From Apus apus (taxonomy: Eukaryota; Chordata; Aves; Apodiformes; Apodidae), in NCBI RefSeq assembly GCF_020740795.1, contig NC_067290.1:13932001-13996000 (forward strand): DNA of 64,000 nt, read 5' to 3'. Each line of letters starts with the position of its first letter. The stretch's first letter is position 1. The notes below the pieces were generated by a model. That model had not been told where the DNA came from. It did not search any database and saw nothing but the letters and a program-made list of their open reading frames with translations. The position numbers were made by a program, and so were the translations under genes. Positions 40,925 through 53,226 of this stretch are shown here, in pieces.

Positions 40925-41005
40925 TTGTAGAGTGGGGATGATGGTTGGACTTGGTGATCCCAAGGGTCTTTTCCAACCTGAATAGTTTTATGATTCTAAG
41001 ATTCT
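40925..41005 (+). mobile_element. CR1 LINE 3' tail, sense
   Basis: The sequence holds the CR1 3' end in sense orientation: GATGGTTGGACTTGGTGATC, a match to AAGGGTCTTTTCCAACCTGAA, and decayed terminal octamers (TATGATTCTAAGATTCT). It is a short, severely 5'-truncated copy. The left boundary is uncertain. Confidence 0.85.
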
Positions 41006-44000
41006 GCTGTTAAAGGGTGCTAGTCAAATATACCTGCATGTGGATCCCTGCCCACTTCATTACAGTGATACCTAAACAGATATAGAACAAAATACTGGTT
41101 TTTCTTTGGCTGTTTTCCTTTGGTTTGATACTTCTGGGAGCTGTATGAGTAGTTCAGCTTTCCCAATGTGCTGGTTGTTACAAGCCTGTCTATGAACCTT
41201 CTTGCAGAACAGTGTGCTTGCTTTGGAGAACTCATATTCACATGACAAACTTGATGTTCATTTTTGCAATCTAGTTGTGCTGACTAAATACTGGCAAAGT
41301 CCTTGAACATTGTTGAGGAAGTGGGAGCTGAAAAGCTAATCAGAGGCTCAGACTTGCAGAAGGCTTCTGGGGCTCTGCTTAGTGTGACAGCCAGAGCTGG
41401 TGGATGGCTTGGCCCCAGGGTGTAGGGACAAAGAGGTGAAGCTTTGTCTCTTTCACCTAATAGGTTTTTTTCCTCTTGCACGGAGGGGACTGAGTTGTTT
41501 AATTGCAGGGGGAAAAAACAACACTCTACTTACTCCCCATGTAAAATAAAGTTTCCCAAATCATGCATGCATAGAGGAAAAAAAACATGGTTTGCCTTCT
41601 CTCTAGCATTTTAGACATGTTCCCATTTCATAATGTGATTTGGTATTAATGAATTGTTCTTTCACTTAGACCATCATCTAGCCAGCCTCATTGTATTAAT
41701 CCTTTCATGGTGTTGCAGTTGTTACTTATCAAATGATGCCAGCTTGTGCTATCAGAAATAAGTCTGGGTTTCAGGCAGTTTCTCCTCTTGCATGTTTTTA
41801 ATGTGTGATGTTTGGGTTTGAAGTTAATGAAGAGTATTCATCTGCACTTCTGTTTCAGACTTGATTTGGATAATGGTGAAAAGCAGCAAGCCTGCAGTGC
41901 TTTCATCTCTGTTTAGTCCTGTGCATTCAAAGAGGAAGAAGTTGGGAGTTTAGAGTATTTCAATGGCTATTTCTTATGCACTTCTAAAAAACAAGCAGCT
42001 GACAGTACTTCCTCCCAGTAGTGGTTGTGGAATATCAAAAAAAGCCAACTTTGTTGGTCCAAGTGTTCTTTTTCCTTTTCCATAAAAGGACATTCAATGT
42101 GAAATGCTTTTTTTATCTTGCAGCATATGCTGCATAACAGCCTGTCCTGCTATTTCAGAGTCCAAAATTTCCTAAACTTACTGATCTTTTTGTGTAAAAC
42201 CTAGATCTGTCTTACTTGCACTTGAAACCACTTTAAGAACAGTCCATTGCTGTTACTGAGCTAATCATATATTATCATATGCTCAAATAAATTGGGCTGC
42301 ATGTCTTCCAAAAATCCCATAAAATCAGGTCTGCTTTAGTTCTTGCTTGCCTGCTATCTGCATTCTCCTGCCAAGATTGAAAGAGATGATCTGTTCAGAA
42401 GAAGGTTTCTGATGCTCATATTTTGAAAAGTTTCTCATAATAATGAAAGGGAAAGCATCTGTAATTTTTTTTTTTTGTCTTGAAAGTGTTGGGGAATTAT
42501 CAACAATTTATATGGCAGCCATAAATTCAGGCAGCTTTGTGGCTGTGAGTCACGCAAAAAAAGCATGGAAACTGGGAATTATCTGTGCTTCTGGCCAAGT
42601 GGGATGAAACCAAAGAACATCGCTTGCTACACGGCTTATCTACAAGGATTTTCTCCAGAATATTGCAACACAAACAGTGATGGGTTTTATTATGTCATTG
42701 TTTCTGTTTCTAGCCTTGTTAAAACCCAACAAAAGCAGAAGTATCTGAAAGAAAATACTGGGAGGGGGTGGAGAGAAAAGGAAATGGCAACTGTGTTTTT
42801 CCAAGCTAGATTTGTAGGACTCTGTGAAGCACACTACGTATTCTGTTTAAATAAAACCAAAGTACCCCCCAAAGCTTCTAATATTTACATTAGAATTTAG
42901 TGTATAGAATTATCATTTTGAAAGTATGAACCAGAAAAAAATAGTCATTTGACAATACATGTAACAGCAAGTAAATTGAATTGTGGTGTTAAATTTGTTA
43001 TCTTTTCTTACTTCTCATAGTCCTGTTATGTAATTCTTTGAAAACATATTAGGAAGATAAACTGGTTTAGAAATATTACTGCAGAAATTCTATGTGATTT
43101 GACTGTTGGGCTGTTCTAAAAAAGCTCTTTTCATGCTTTACTTCCTGAAGACAACTGCGTTTTGTTAAGTTACCTAGTGAGTGTATTTTGCTTTTGTAAG
43201 TGCATAGTTCTAATTTTAAGGTTCATTGTTACTTGTTTGTAAAATGTTCTCCATAAAATAGTTTATCAAAATAGTTGCTGAGAAGCTTCATGTCTCTAAT
43301 TACTATGCTTGGATTCCATACACAGACAAATCAAATTAATGACAAGAGGAAATTAGGCGATTCACAGGAGATAGCTGCACCTTAATGGCTAAAACTAAAT
43401 GACAAATGGTTAAACCTAGATAAAAGCAAGACTCATGCTGAGGCAGAGGCAGTACTTTTGGAGAAGACTCCTTTTTCTGTAGGGACATACATGCGAACGT
43501 GTGAGATTAGCCCTGTTTTTTGGAGAGCACTTTTCAAACCCTGTGTGGATGTTAAGCTTTCAAAGCACCTCCCACACATAATGGTTTTTGCTGTCTCTGA
43601 CATCTGTGAGCATTCAGCATCATGATGTATGGTGATTTGATGTCAGTTATGTCTTTCAGACTTTGGCTGGATAGCAGTAGTGCAATAGTAGAGCTATGGG
43701 AAGTCCAGCTGGTAAAGAATGCTGCAGGGTATCTTCTTCACAAGGTTGATAACAGCAAATATAATAAGCTTCTTTTCAACAGATTTCCTTTTTAGACTGA
43801 CTTCTTCCCACAGAGTATCAAATAGAGACCAGGGCTTGCAACAGATCCTGTTAAAATTCTCTGTAGAGTAATTGTAGGTGCACAATGTAGACAGTGGTCA
43901 GCATTGTCACTTTGGTTCAGTGAAACATCCTACATTTTATTTTCATCATCAGCTGACAGAATACCTGTGAAGGGAATTCAAGAACCATGGCTGACCTGTC

Positions 44001-47000
44001 TGCTTCTTGCGAGTTTTTCTGTAATGTAAGTATAAAGCAACACACCATGGAACAAAAAAAACCCAAAACATTAAGTGCCCATGAATGGTGTGCCCAGGTG
44101 AAGGGTGCTAGTCATACTACCAGCATCTCTGCTTGCAGCTTTCTTTTATTACCACCATGAAAGTAGTGTCATAATCACCTTTGTAGGCCATGCACAAAGA
44201 GGAAGGAGGGCCTTGTTCGTGTTTTTGAAAGTGATGTGGGGGTAATAAATTGGGCAATAGTTTGCTGCTATCTTTCTTGAACTGCCAGGATGGAGGGCAG
44301 GAAGCCCTTGTGTAAAAAAATAAATTATTCCTTCAAGTTGGAAATAATACCTATTTTTTCATTAAAAAAGAGAAAGAGAAGTTACTTCTACGTCTTTTCA
44401 GGGAAGAACACCAATTGGTCAGCCATGTGTGGTGCTGGCTACCAGTGTTGGTGTTCCTCAAAGTGTTTGTGTGGCCTGAGAAGCAGCCCCAGCAAGGAGC
44501 TAAGCAGAAAGCAATCATCTCCTGCCATCCAGAGCATTTCTGTGAGACAGTGGGGAAACGCTGTGACCTGTGTGTGCAGCCATTTGCTAAATGTTTTACA
44601 GACTACTTACAAGAAAATCAGAGGCTCAAATCAGCAGGGGGATTTTCTTATTTGTGTTTCTCTTGGATATATAGCCCTGTATCAGTGGTGGAACAACCTG
44701 TGCTCTGTTTGTGCCCATTAGTGTTTTAGTCTCTTCAGTGCTCTGTGGTTGGCCCATGTCAGCATCTCCTCCACATGATCCACTGCTTTGATGTTACTTC
44801 CTCGCAAAAGTCACAACTATATCTTCGTGTCTGGATTGTTTTAGAGGTGGCTTGCCCTCACTGTTCATAACAAGGCAGAACTGCAGCATCAAAGGAACCC
44901 TGACAAGTAATGCCTTCAGTTGCAGCGTGAGCCCCTGGTGGCTGCTGTGCACTGTTGGAAGGGGAGAAACTACAGAATTTACCCTTTATCCTTTCTGTCT
45001 ATGTGGAGAAGATTTTTAATCTAATATGAATTGTTTTGCTAGCAAATAATGTGAACATTCTCCTTGGAATATTTAAACATTTAATTTCTTTTGAAGATTT
45101 CTTTAAAACACTGTGTTGCAAACACATCCATGTGAGAACTGAATATTTGTTCGTTCAGCAGATGTTGACATCGATGATGTGAAGATGTTTTCATTGTTTG
45201 CCCCTCTTGCTCCATGCATATTATAGTTGATAGTAACATGATTTATTTTCTTTCTATATTAAATAGTCAGAAAGCTCTCCCATTTTCTGCATGGAAATGA
45301 CTGTGGATGTTGCAGAATCTATCCCAGGTAGCACATGAGGTGATTTTAGCAAGTGGGCAGATCAGCGATCCTTGACAAAACAAGTGTTGTGCTGGACAGC
45401 ATCTGATGGTGTGCTCTGAATCAGTGTGGCCATCACCACATCCTTCACACAGAATAATGTTATTAGAAGATGTTTTCCCCTAGCTTTCTTTCAGGTTGCA
45501 CATGGCTTTGAAACTGTTTGAGATATTGAAACTGTAATTTAGACTTGCAGTATTTTTGGAGTTCACATCTCAGTTCTTCCACCATTGTTTTACATAAAAT
45601 CACACCCTTTAGGAAGAGTTTGTCTTTAATACTTTATAGCAGCAATACAGACTATATGAGTAGATTGTAAAATCTCCCTCAATTGGTGTTTTATAAGAGT
45701 TTCACTTCTTCACAGAAACACCTCTTAAAACTAGAGTCACCACTTGTTCTGATCACTTCTGAGATACTTAGGGAGTCTTTAGAGGGACTCTATAGACTCT
45801 TTGTCTAAAACTAAACAAGCAAAACATACGTATTGCTTTTAGTGTTGTTGCTTTTCAAATGTGACAGAACTTTGGATGAGCTTATTCAGAAGGGATTTTG
45901 AGAAACTTGGTTGAATTAAAATTAATCTCTCACTGAGTTTCACTGCCAAAAACAGTTTAAGTGGGTATGTTTTTGTTTACAGCAGTACAGCTGATCCTTG
46001 TCAACTGTCTCCCTGCAATATCTTTGCATAGACAAGCATTGGAAAATGTACCTGAGGAGCAAATCCAAACCCTGCTTTCTTCCTCAACCTCCCAGAGTCA
46101 CAGTATAGTCTATCATGTGTAGTGAGATTTTGCATGAAACCACTTATAATCTCTACTTCTTGGGGGGGGAAAGGCATAATGTATAAGGGTAGAAAAATTT
46201 GGCATGTGAAAATAAACTGTTGAGATCTTTTTAAGTTGTTGTTAAGTGGAAGAACAAAAAGTTATCTTCTAGTTTGCCAATGACCTTAGGCTGACTGTAT
46301 TTGAACATAATCAGAAATTCTGGGATATTGGTGTTTTCTCCTGACTACTGAGTTGCTTGTTTGTAGCACTTCAGAGAGAGCACTTGAGATTTCCGAGGCT
46401 GAGTACAATGAAACTAAACTAAATAACCATATTTGAAACCCAGAAGCAGGGCTGAAAATGTGGCATCCAAATGATTTGGCTGTTGGAAATGGGGAAGACT
46501 GTGGGATTATTCAAAATGTGCAATCACTGTAACTGTTTCTATTGTATCTGTTAATTTAAAGTTAAAGAAGCAAATGTCAAAGCTTTGTATTCTGTTTCCG
46601 GACTAACACTGGCTTGAGTCGAGTGGTCTGAGTGCAATCATGCACTTGTTAGTTTAGCTTTGTCAGTGCTTTCCAATTTTTTGTTAGTGTAGTCCCAGAT
46701 TTACTGAAAATTGTGACTTCTAGCTGGGCTGTCCCTTCCAGCCAGAATTATCCTGCAGTCCTTTGATTCTGTCAAGTAAACTTTCCAGTGGGAGTTACAT
46801 GCTGACCTACCCAGCTTGGACTACCTATGGCCTGATTGAGTCTTAAAGCTGTTTCACCAGAGGTGAAGGGTGATGAAATCTGGTTTCTTTTAAATCCACA
46901 TTGAGTAGTAACTCTATGTGATCTGGTGTTGGCAAGTCATGTAGCTAGTCCCTCGAGGGTAGTTCCAAACATAGTGAGTACGGGGTCTTTTGTGCAGCTA

Positions 47001-47274
47001 AAATGTGTTCCTCGTTAAAACTCTTGATGAGCGTTGAGTTTATGTTGCATTTATGAGAGTGAGGTATCAGGTGGTATTTGTTAATTTTGACAAAAGCTGT
47101 CTATTTTTCTTTCTTTATGGGCTCATCTTAATCTTCTATCTTATCAAATGGTGCTCCAAGCTTCAATAACCAGTGGATTAGTGGGGCAGGTTTGTTTTTT
47201 TTATTGCAAATGGTGTCCACATAGGGAGATCACATGATGTGCAAATAAAGGTGTCAGGAGCTGTATGCTGTCTT

Positions 47275-47817
47275 ATCATAGAATCATTAAGGTTGGAAGG
47301 GACCTCAAAATCATCAAGTTTCAACCCCCCTGCCATGAACAGGGAACCCTACCACCAGACCAGGTTGCACAAAACCTCATCCAACCTGGCCTTAAAAACC
47401 TCCAGGGATGGGGCATCAGCAGCCTCCCTGGGCAACCCATTCCAGTTCCTCACCCCCCTTATAGTGAAGAAGTTCTTCCTAATATCTAACCTAAATCTCC
47501 CCTCTCTCAGTTTAAAACCATTACCCCTTGTCCTATCACTGTCTTCTCTGATGAAAAGCCCCTCCCCAGCTTTCCTGTAGCCCCTTTCAAGTACTGGAAA
47601 GTGCTATAAGGTCTCCCCAGAGTCTTCTCTTCTCTAGGCTGAGCAGCCCCAGCTCTCTCAGCCTGTCTTCATAGATGCTCTGGTCATAGGAGCCATCCCA
47701 CCAGGTCTCAGTGATGCCAATGAGCTCATAGCCCTGCAGGCTCACCCTCATCTCTAATTCCTCCTGTTTATTCCCCATGCTGTGTGCATTTATATAAAGG
47801 CATTTAAGCTTGCTCAA
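47275..47817 (-). mobile_element. Internally deleted CR1 LINE, antisense
   Basis: The left end has the reverse-complemented 3' terminus (ATCATAGAATCATTAAGGTT). Reading on the minus strand, the sequence then covers the 3' UTR and the C-terminal part of ORF2. From about 47,680 to 47,817 it is not the adjoining reverse-transcriptase region. Instead it encodes the beginning of the CR1 endonuclease domain, with the motifs NAHSMGNKQEELE and LIGITETWWD. The central endonuclease and most of the reverse transcriptase are missing. The frame continues through the junction (WWDGSYD into YEDRLRELGLLSLEKRR). This may be one element with a large internal deletion or two copies joined by chance. Confidence 0.88.
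47587..47817 (-). pseudogene. CR1 ORF2 remnant: endonuclease N-terminus fused to reverse-transcriptase C-terminal segment
   Basis: The 76-codon minus-strand frame joins about 45 residues of the apurinic-type endonuclease start to about 25 residues from the region after the reverse transcriptase. It stops soon afterwards because of a frameshift relative to intact CR1. The catalytic cores of both domains are lost. It is a dead copy and no product is expected. Confidence 0.8.
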
Positions 47818-49461
47818 AAGACTCTGATTTCATAGTCTTTTATCTAAATGACTGTTCTGGGACTTTAGAGAGATAAGAGGAATGCTAATTGCTTCTCAGG
47901 TTGATGACTTTACATTAAAAAAAATGCAAGCATATGCAGGATTGCTTGAAATGTTCATCCTAGTGCTGCTTGACTGAGCTGGTTAACAATCTACAGTCAA
48001 AATGCCAGCTCAGCCCAGTTTAAATTTTGTTTTTTATTCTTCATCATCTCTTCTTGTTACCTTGTTAACTCTCTCCTAATCCCTCCTTCTATTCATCAAA
48101 TGACTGTTTTCCCTTACCCTTTGGCTGAGTAATTTTTTCTTCACAAAACAATATTGACATACAAGCTACAGGGCTAGCTCCTCTGCTGAAGGTGCTGCAA
48201 GTTGTAAACTGAAATCTGCTCTGAATTCAGGAGCTCTTGGGAATGAGGGAAGACTATAGTGAAACACCAGTTTGCTGACTTAGAAATTACAGGTGGTTTG
48301 GATTCTTGTACTTCCTGATGGTTTAAATCAGGTGGCACAGAACTGCATTTTTTTTCTGCCTCTTCCCTTTGCCTAATATGTGCAGGTACAGAGGCTCGTG
48401 GTTTGAGTCATTAGCTCTGTGATGCTTCCTAGAATTAGTACATTGCCACCTGAAAGCAATGCTTGAACAGAAGTCATGTGATATCATACTTGTTTCAGTT
48501 TGGAGGTGGCATCTGGAATGTATGTTGTGGCCCAGTTAAGTATGAAAAATAAAATACACACTTATCCAGTGAAATATCTAGGTTTCAGAAATGTCTGTAA
48601 CTGCCTTTATGTAAGCGAGTAAGTGTGAACTCTTCTGTATGAACCAATTACTCGGGTTGTTAATGTTGATCACATGCTCACATGCAGTGCAGTTACTTGA
48701 TCTTGCATCAGGACGTGCTGCCCTTCCTGTACATCTGGTGGTGGGGTTTGCTGCACTGTCTAGAAATGGTATGTAGGTTCAGTAGTTTCTCAGATAATCT
48801 TTAAAAATTGACCAATGCTCTTCCTTTTCTCATTTGATTGCCTATTGGGGTTGCCTAGAATTCTGTCTGAGAATTTTAGTGGCTGTGCAGCTATTAAAAA
48901 AGAAAATAATGTGTGCGTAAAGAGCAACAAAATAATGTGAGCATTAGATGATTCATTTTCCTCCTTGCATTGAGAGACGTACTGGGAAAGGGTCATGTGG
49001 GACAGGCAAAACTCTTATTCCTTTTTTTTTTCCCCAACCCACCTTTCATTCCACTTGTGAGGAAAAACTAAATGCTTTTAAAACCCCCAAACAATCTGTT
49101 TGTTAGTTTGTGAACTACTTATTTGATAAGAACGGTTATATACTTGTGTTCTAATGAATAGGGTCTCTGTGTTTAAAAACTGAGCAAGGTCTAAGTCAAA
49201 GGCATAACTGCTACTTATTTTTAACAGGAAATGGTGAAAAGGTTGTCTTGAATTCAGTCTTTGATTGTACATGTTACATTCTTCTTGTTTTGGTACATGT
49301 CAGTTTGATGCTTTTGGTCTCAAAACCACAGTAAAGACTTGCAAGCTTTAGAGGATGAGTTCTATCAGCTATGAAGGCTCTTGAGAAATGTGTATCACTT
49401 TCTTACAAGTCTCAGACCAGGTCTTTTATTCTGTGATTTTCACTTACTTCTTTCTACTTAG

Positions 49462-49596
49462 GTTGTGTATCATTGTGAGCCATGGCCCCTTTCTTGCGGA
49501 TATCTTTCAACTCCTTTGAGCTGGGGCCTGTGCAGAATCAAGGGGATCAGCTACAGCCTTTCTGTGCTATCAAGATGAAGGAAGCACTGACTACAG
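49462..49596 (+). CDS. PRKCD: PRKCD first coding exon (5' UTR end, start codon, start of C2-like domain)
   Basis: The acceptor CTACTTAG ends at 49,461 and the donor GTGAGG begins at 49,597. The first 20 bases are 5' UTR and coding starts at the ATG at 49,482. The start is well supported: an in-frame TGA lies at 49,476-49,478 and the context has G at -3 and G at +4. The exon encodes residues 1-38 plus one base of codon 39. It begins [15 protein letters not shown] and contains [11 protein letters not shown], the first strands of the C2-like domain. In PKC delta this domain lacks the calcium-binding aspartates and serves in protein interactions, including phosphotyrosine binding. The linker after the first strand (around residues 16-24) differs from mammals, as expected of a variable loop. 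Confidence 0.96.
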
Positions 49597-52500
49597 GTGA
49601 GGTTACAAATGATGATGCTTTTCTGAATATGAATAAGTTTTTGAGAGATACTGCTGTTTTTCTTAGTCTTTGAATGGTAATGAGTCCTGCTGTTCCTGTC
49701 ATGCTGACCACTTCAACCTGAGCTTTTCTTTCAGAATGGGAGAAATAATAATGATTTATATCTCTATCCACACCTTAAATCAAGACTTCTTTATTAGTGC
49801 TGCCTTGTACTGCAGCCAGAGTGCTTAGCACTTGGTAGGGTAAAGTCTCAGATCTTACTTAGATTCTTGTTTGCTTAGTTTCTTACTTCACCACCAACAC
49901 ACAACGAGTCACAAAATATGTGGTGAGGCAGCTGAAATGTCATTTTTGCTTAGATTAAGGTGAGTTGTGAATTTTACATGGTAAAGGTTTGCAAATGTTA
50001 AAGAAAGCATTATTCTCTCCAGTTCTGCAGGTGAGAGGCTGCACTTGCAGAAGCTCTGCGGGGAAAGAGTGGTATAGTAGAGTGCCATGAAGATCTGAAC
50101 TGCAGCAAGTTTGAGAGAACCATCCTTAAGCATAGAGCAGTAAATGATCTTTATTAGCTTGGGGGATTAGGTATTGATGAGAAGTGTAGTTTGTTGTATT
50201 AATTTAGGTGTTTTGGCAGAATTACTTGCTTGGACTGACTTGCACCCAAGGTCTTGTTTGCACCTCCCTGTTCAGCAGGCCCTCAGCCTTCAAAAACTGC
50301 TTCTTTACAGAAACTGGGGCAAAGGTTTATAATTTTGTGACATTTAGCTAGAATATATTGTTGTAACCAAACAGGATTAGAGGGAATTGCTGTACTGGGC
50401 TAGACCGCAGCCATCTAATCCTGCATTATAGCTCTAGGGATTCACAAAAAATCAAAGAATGCAGGAAAGGGTGAATTTTCCTCTTCCTCACAACGTGCTT
50501 GGACTTTCTTTCCCCTTATCTTGGAGATAAAAGGTGCATTGTGACTTTAAATACAAGGCTCAGTGCCCCTCCAGAAAATGTTGTCATCAGGCAAATGTGT
50601 TAAGCCCCAAGAAGGCAGTTTACCTGCTGCCCAGATGTGTGGAGGGGTGTTAATGGTCTAAATAAATCCACTTCTGAAAAGTAAAATTGTCCCAACATTA
50701 CTCCTCTTTGCTTGCACATGTCTTTGAAGTACTGAAAAATGGGGGAGGACAGTGCAGTGAAGGTTGGAGCAGTGACCGGCTGGGGTAATCAGGAAAAGAA
50801 ACTGATGCTCCTATTATCAGTTTGACAAGGTCTGGATTAACTTTTGAGGGATTTGCATGCTGAAACATGATCAAGGAAAAGCCTATTATAGAGGAAGAAG
50901 AAAATAATTTGCCTAGTGATTAGGAATTAAGCAATTTGCAAACATCTAAAATGTTAGTGTTAGCAGAGAAACAAAGGAGGCCTGAATACAGGAGGGCAAG
51001 AACAGTGTTCTTCTTAAAGGGTATTCTTTGCTGACACATCTTCATTTGCAGTGTGGTCCATGACAAATCTTGATTAGTCCGATTTTTAATTACAAAAGCA
51101 GCATGGCCACTCTGGAAGCTGTTTCCAGTAATTCAGATTACCTCTTTCACTTTTACATAGGGTAAAACTGTAACTGATCAAAGCAGATATTAATTAGCAC
51201 ATGGGAATATGGAGAGTCCTGTGAACAGACTGAAATAGTTCTCTCCCCATCTAAGTATCCTACAAAGAATGTTGCCAAATATTGTGTAATAGTTGGTATT
51301 ACCAACTGCTGCTTCTGCAAACCCTGAATTATTGTCAAAGGTTCTGCAAATAGATGCGATTTCTCATATGCCCAAGGATGCCTCCTTAAACTTGACTTTT
51401 TTGATGGCAGGGATCTGGCTTTAGCAACCCAGAAATACGCTGGTGTAAAAACCTTGCTGTGCAGGCAACCTGCTTTTAATTCCCCCTTGCCTTTATTGTC
51501 CATCCTGATAATCTCTAAATTGTGGTTTGTTTGAGCTTTCCCTGTGTGTTTTCACTTTAATATTTCCAAATTCTTCCATAGTCAAGAATACCAAATACAA
51601 GGCTCCTGAAATAGGTTTGCATTGCTCAGAACATGAGTTTTTCTTTCTGCAGAGTTCTCCAAATTGAAGATAAAAGCTTTTGACTGAGTAGAGAAGGAAT
51701 GTTTCAAGTTTGCATTGGAAAGGAGGAGGTCCTCAGGTGTCTGTTTCTGAGCATTTCAGAATGCCTTTTGGCAAGCAGGCTTAGGTCTGCTTGTCAAAGT
51801 TGTAGTTTGTAATGCTGCTGTTGGCAGGCATTCCCTAATAAAGGAGTATGAGGACACTCTTTGATACTCTTGTTTGGATAGCTCAGCACAATGGAGTGGA
51901 GTGCATCCTGCCAGTTGTTAATGAATAACCACAAAGTTTGCTTTGAGTTTCCAGGAAGATTTTTTTTTAATAATAAGTATCTAATTCTTTCTTCATCAAA
52001 ATGAGTGTGAAATCTAGTGTTAATTTGAAGAGACAGACCACACTTCAGCTTCTTGGGGGAGGGTTCAACTATCTTATCTGCTTTGATTATTGCCTTGATA
52101 TCATAAGAACAGATTACATACTTTGGGGGAAAATGGATCATTCAGAGCTGGAGAGACAATTGGAAAGCATTTTTGTTACAGCAAATTATCTTAATAAATA
52201 GCAGAAATTGTGCAAAATGTACAAAATTATATTCAGCTTCCTGAGCAGAAATGGGGAATAACTGCCTTGGCAGCAAATCCCAGAGAAAAACTGGGGAAGT
52301 GAGCCATCTGATAAGACTAGTGAAGCACTGTAAAACTCCTAAGGGAAGAGTCTGTGGAAATGCTCTTATGGGAGGCTGGATAAATGTTACCCAAAACATT
52401 AAGATGTTTTCAAGGTCCTTTCAGCCCTTTCCTTTTTCTTTAACTATACAAGGTCCGCATGGTCTAAAGAGTACAGATAAGGCCTTGTGATATCCTTTAA

Positions 52501-53026
52501 CATTTAGCAGTCATGGCAGAGAGAGAGACTTATGAACAGAGGTGAAATGTTGGGGTAACTTGGAAGTAGATTAAGGAAATGCTTTTCATCTCTCAGCCAC
52601 TGGTTCCAATTTGAACTAGTTCAGTGTAAGATTTATCTTAATTTATCTCACAGCAGCAGGTATTCACTGTGATCAGACAACATGTCACAGAGATAGATAA
52701 CAGAAAGCAGCCATGCAAATATACCTGTTAAGTTGTGACTGACTAAACCTTCTGAATTCCAGAATGGGATTTGTCCCTCCTGGTCTCTCTGGCTGCATGT
52801 TAACACCTTTTCTGCCTTTGCATGTGCAAGCCCTGTTTGTCAGGGTCAGCTTTGCCTTCCAAGTCACAAATGGTTGAACTGAATATTTAACTTTTGTGCC
52901 AACTACAGTACAAGAGATTAAGCCTGCTTTTGTTTTCAGTACAATAATTGTATTTTGTTGAATTGAAGCACTAGAGCTACATGATTTGATTTAACAGTTT
53001 CTGTCCTTTTTTTTTGTGGCTTTCAG
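49597..53026 (+). other. PRKCD: PRKCD intron between coding exons 1 and 2
   Basis: This 3.4 kb GT-AG intron interrupts after the first base of a codon. Apart from a possible old interspersed repeat near 50.4 kb, I see only A+T-rich non-coding sequence. Confidence 0.9.
50378..50450 (+). repeat. Possible ancient interspersed repeat fragment
   Basis: The stretch reading TGCTGTACTGGGCTAGACC and then CCATCTAATCCTGCAT resembles a sauropsid repeat whose consensus, as I remember it, reads CATACTGGGTCAGACC and then CCATCTAGTCCAGTATCC. The match is short and diverged, so the assignment is tentative. It may be a SINE or an old LINE tail. Confidence 0.35.
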
Positions 53027-53226
53027 AGAGAGGAAAAACTCTAGTTCAGAAGAAACCTACCATGTATCCTGAGTGGAAATCCACTTTTGATGCCCACATT
53101 TACGAAGGACGGGTGATTCAGATTGTTCTCATGAAAGCAGCAGAGGAGCCATTATCTGAAGTGACTGTAGGTGTGTCAGTCCTGGCAGAGCGGTGCAAGA
53201 AGGGCAATGGCAAAGCAGAGTTCTGG
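53027..53226 (+). CDS. PRKCD: PRKCD coding exon 2 (body of C2-like domain)
   Basis: The exon supplies two bases of codon 39 and residues 40-105. It starts after TTTCAG at 53,026 and ends before GTAAGG at 53,227. The sequence includes [20 protein letters not shown], which is nearly invariant in PKC delta. Thr50 and Tyr64, both reported phosphorylation positions in mammalian PKC delta, are conserved at the same numbers. The segment [17 protein letters not shown] forms the later strands of the domain. The 200-base length and the intron phase after Trp agree with the human protein boundary. Two further AG dinucleotides follow the acceptor directly, but only 53,027 restores the frame. Confidence 0.96.

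Larger units (their letters stand above)
15729..49461 (+). other. PRKCD: PRKCD intron 1 (33.7 kb)
   Basis: The intron is bounded by GTGAGT at 15,729 and an acceptor ending TACTTAG at 49,461. It contains four CR1 LINE copies (listed separately), several simple repeats and otherwise unremarkable A+T-rich sequence. Thirteen sampled 60-base lines, twelve of them spread from 18 to 54 kb and one at 57 kb, gave A 209, T 309, G 137, C 125. This T-over-A excess is expected for the sense strand of a transcribed intron. Open frames of up to about 145 codons, apart from the CR1 one, have no recognisable product. A small non-coding exon or enhancers may be present but cannot be identified by eye. Confidence 0.75.

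Noticed and set aside
46720..46775. Possible very degraded CR1 3' tail (CTGTCCCTTCCAGCCAGAAT and ATTCTGT-like end)
   Set aside because: Only about 40 bases resemble the consensus, with many mismatches, so a chance match cannot be excluded.
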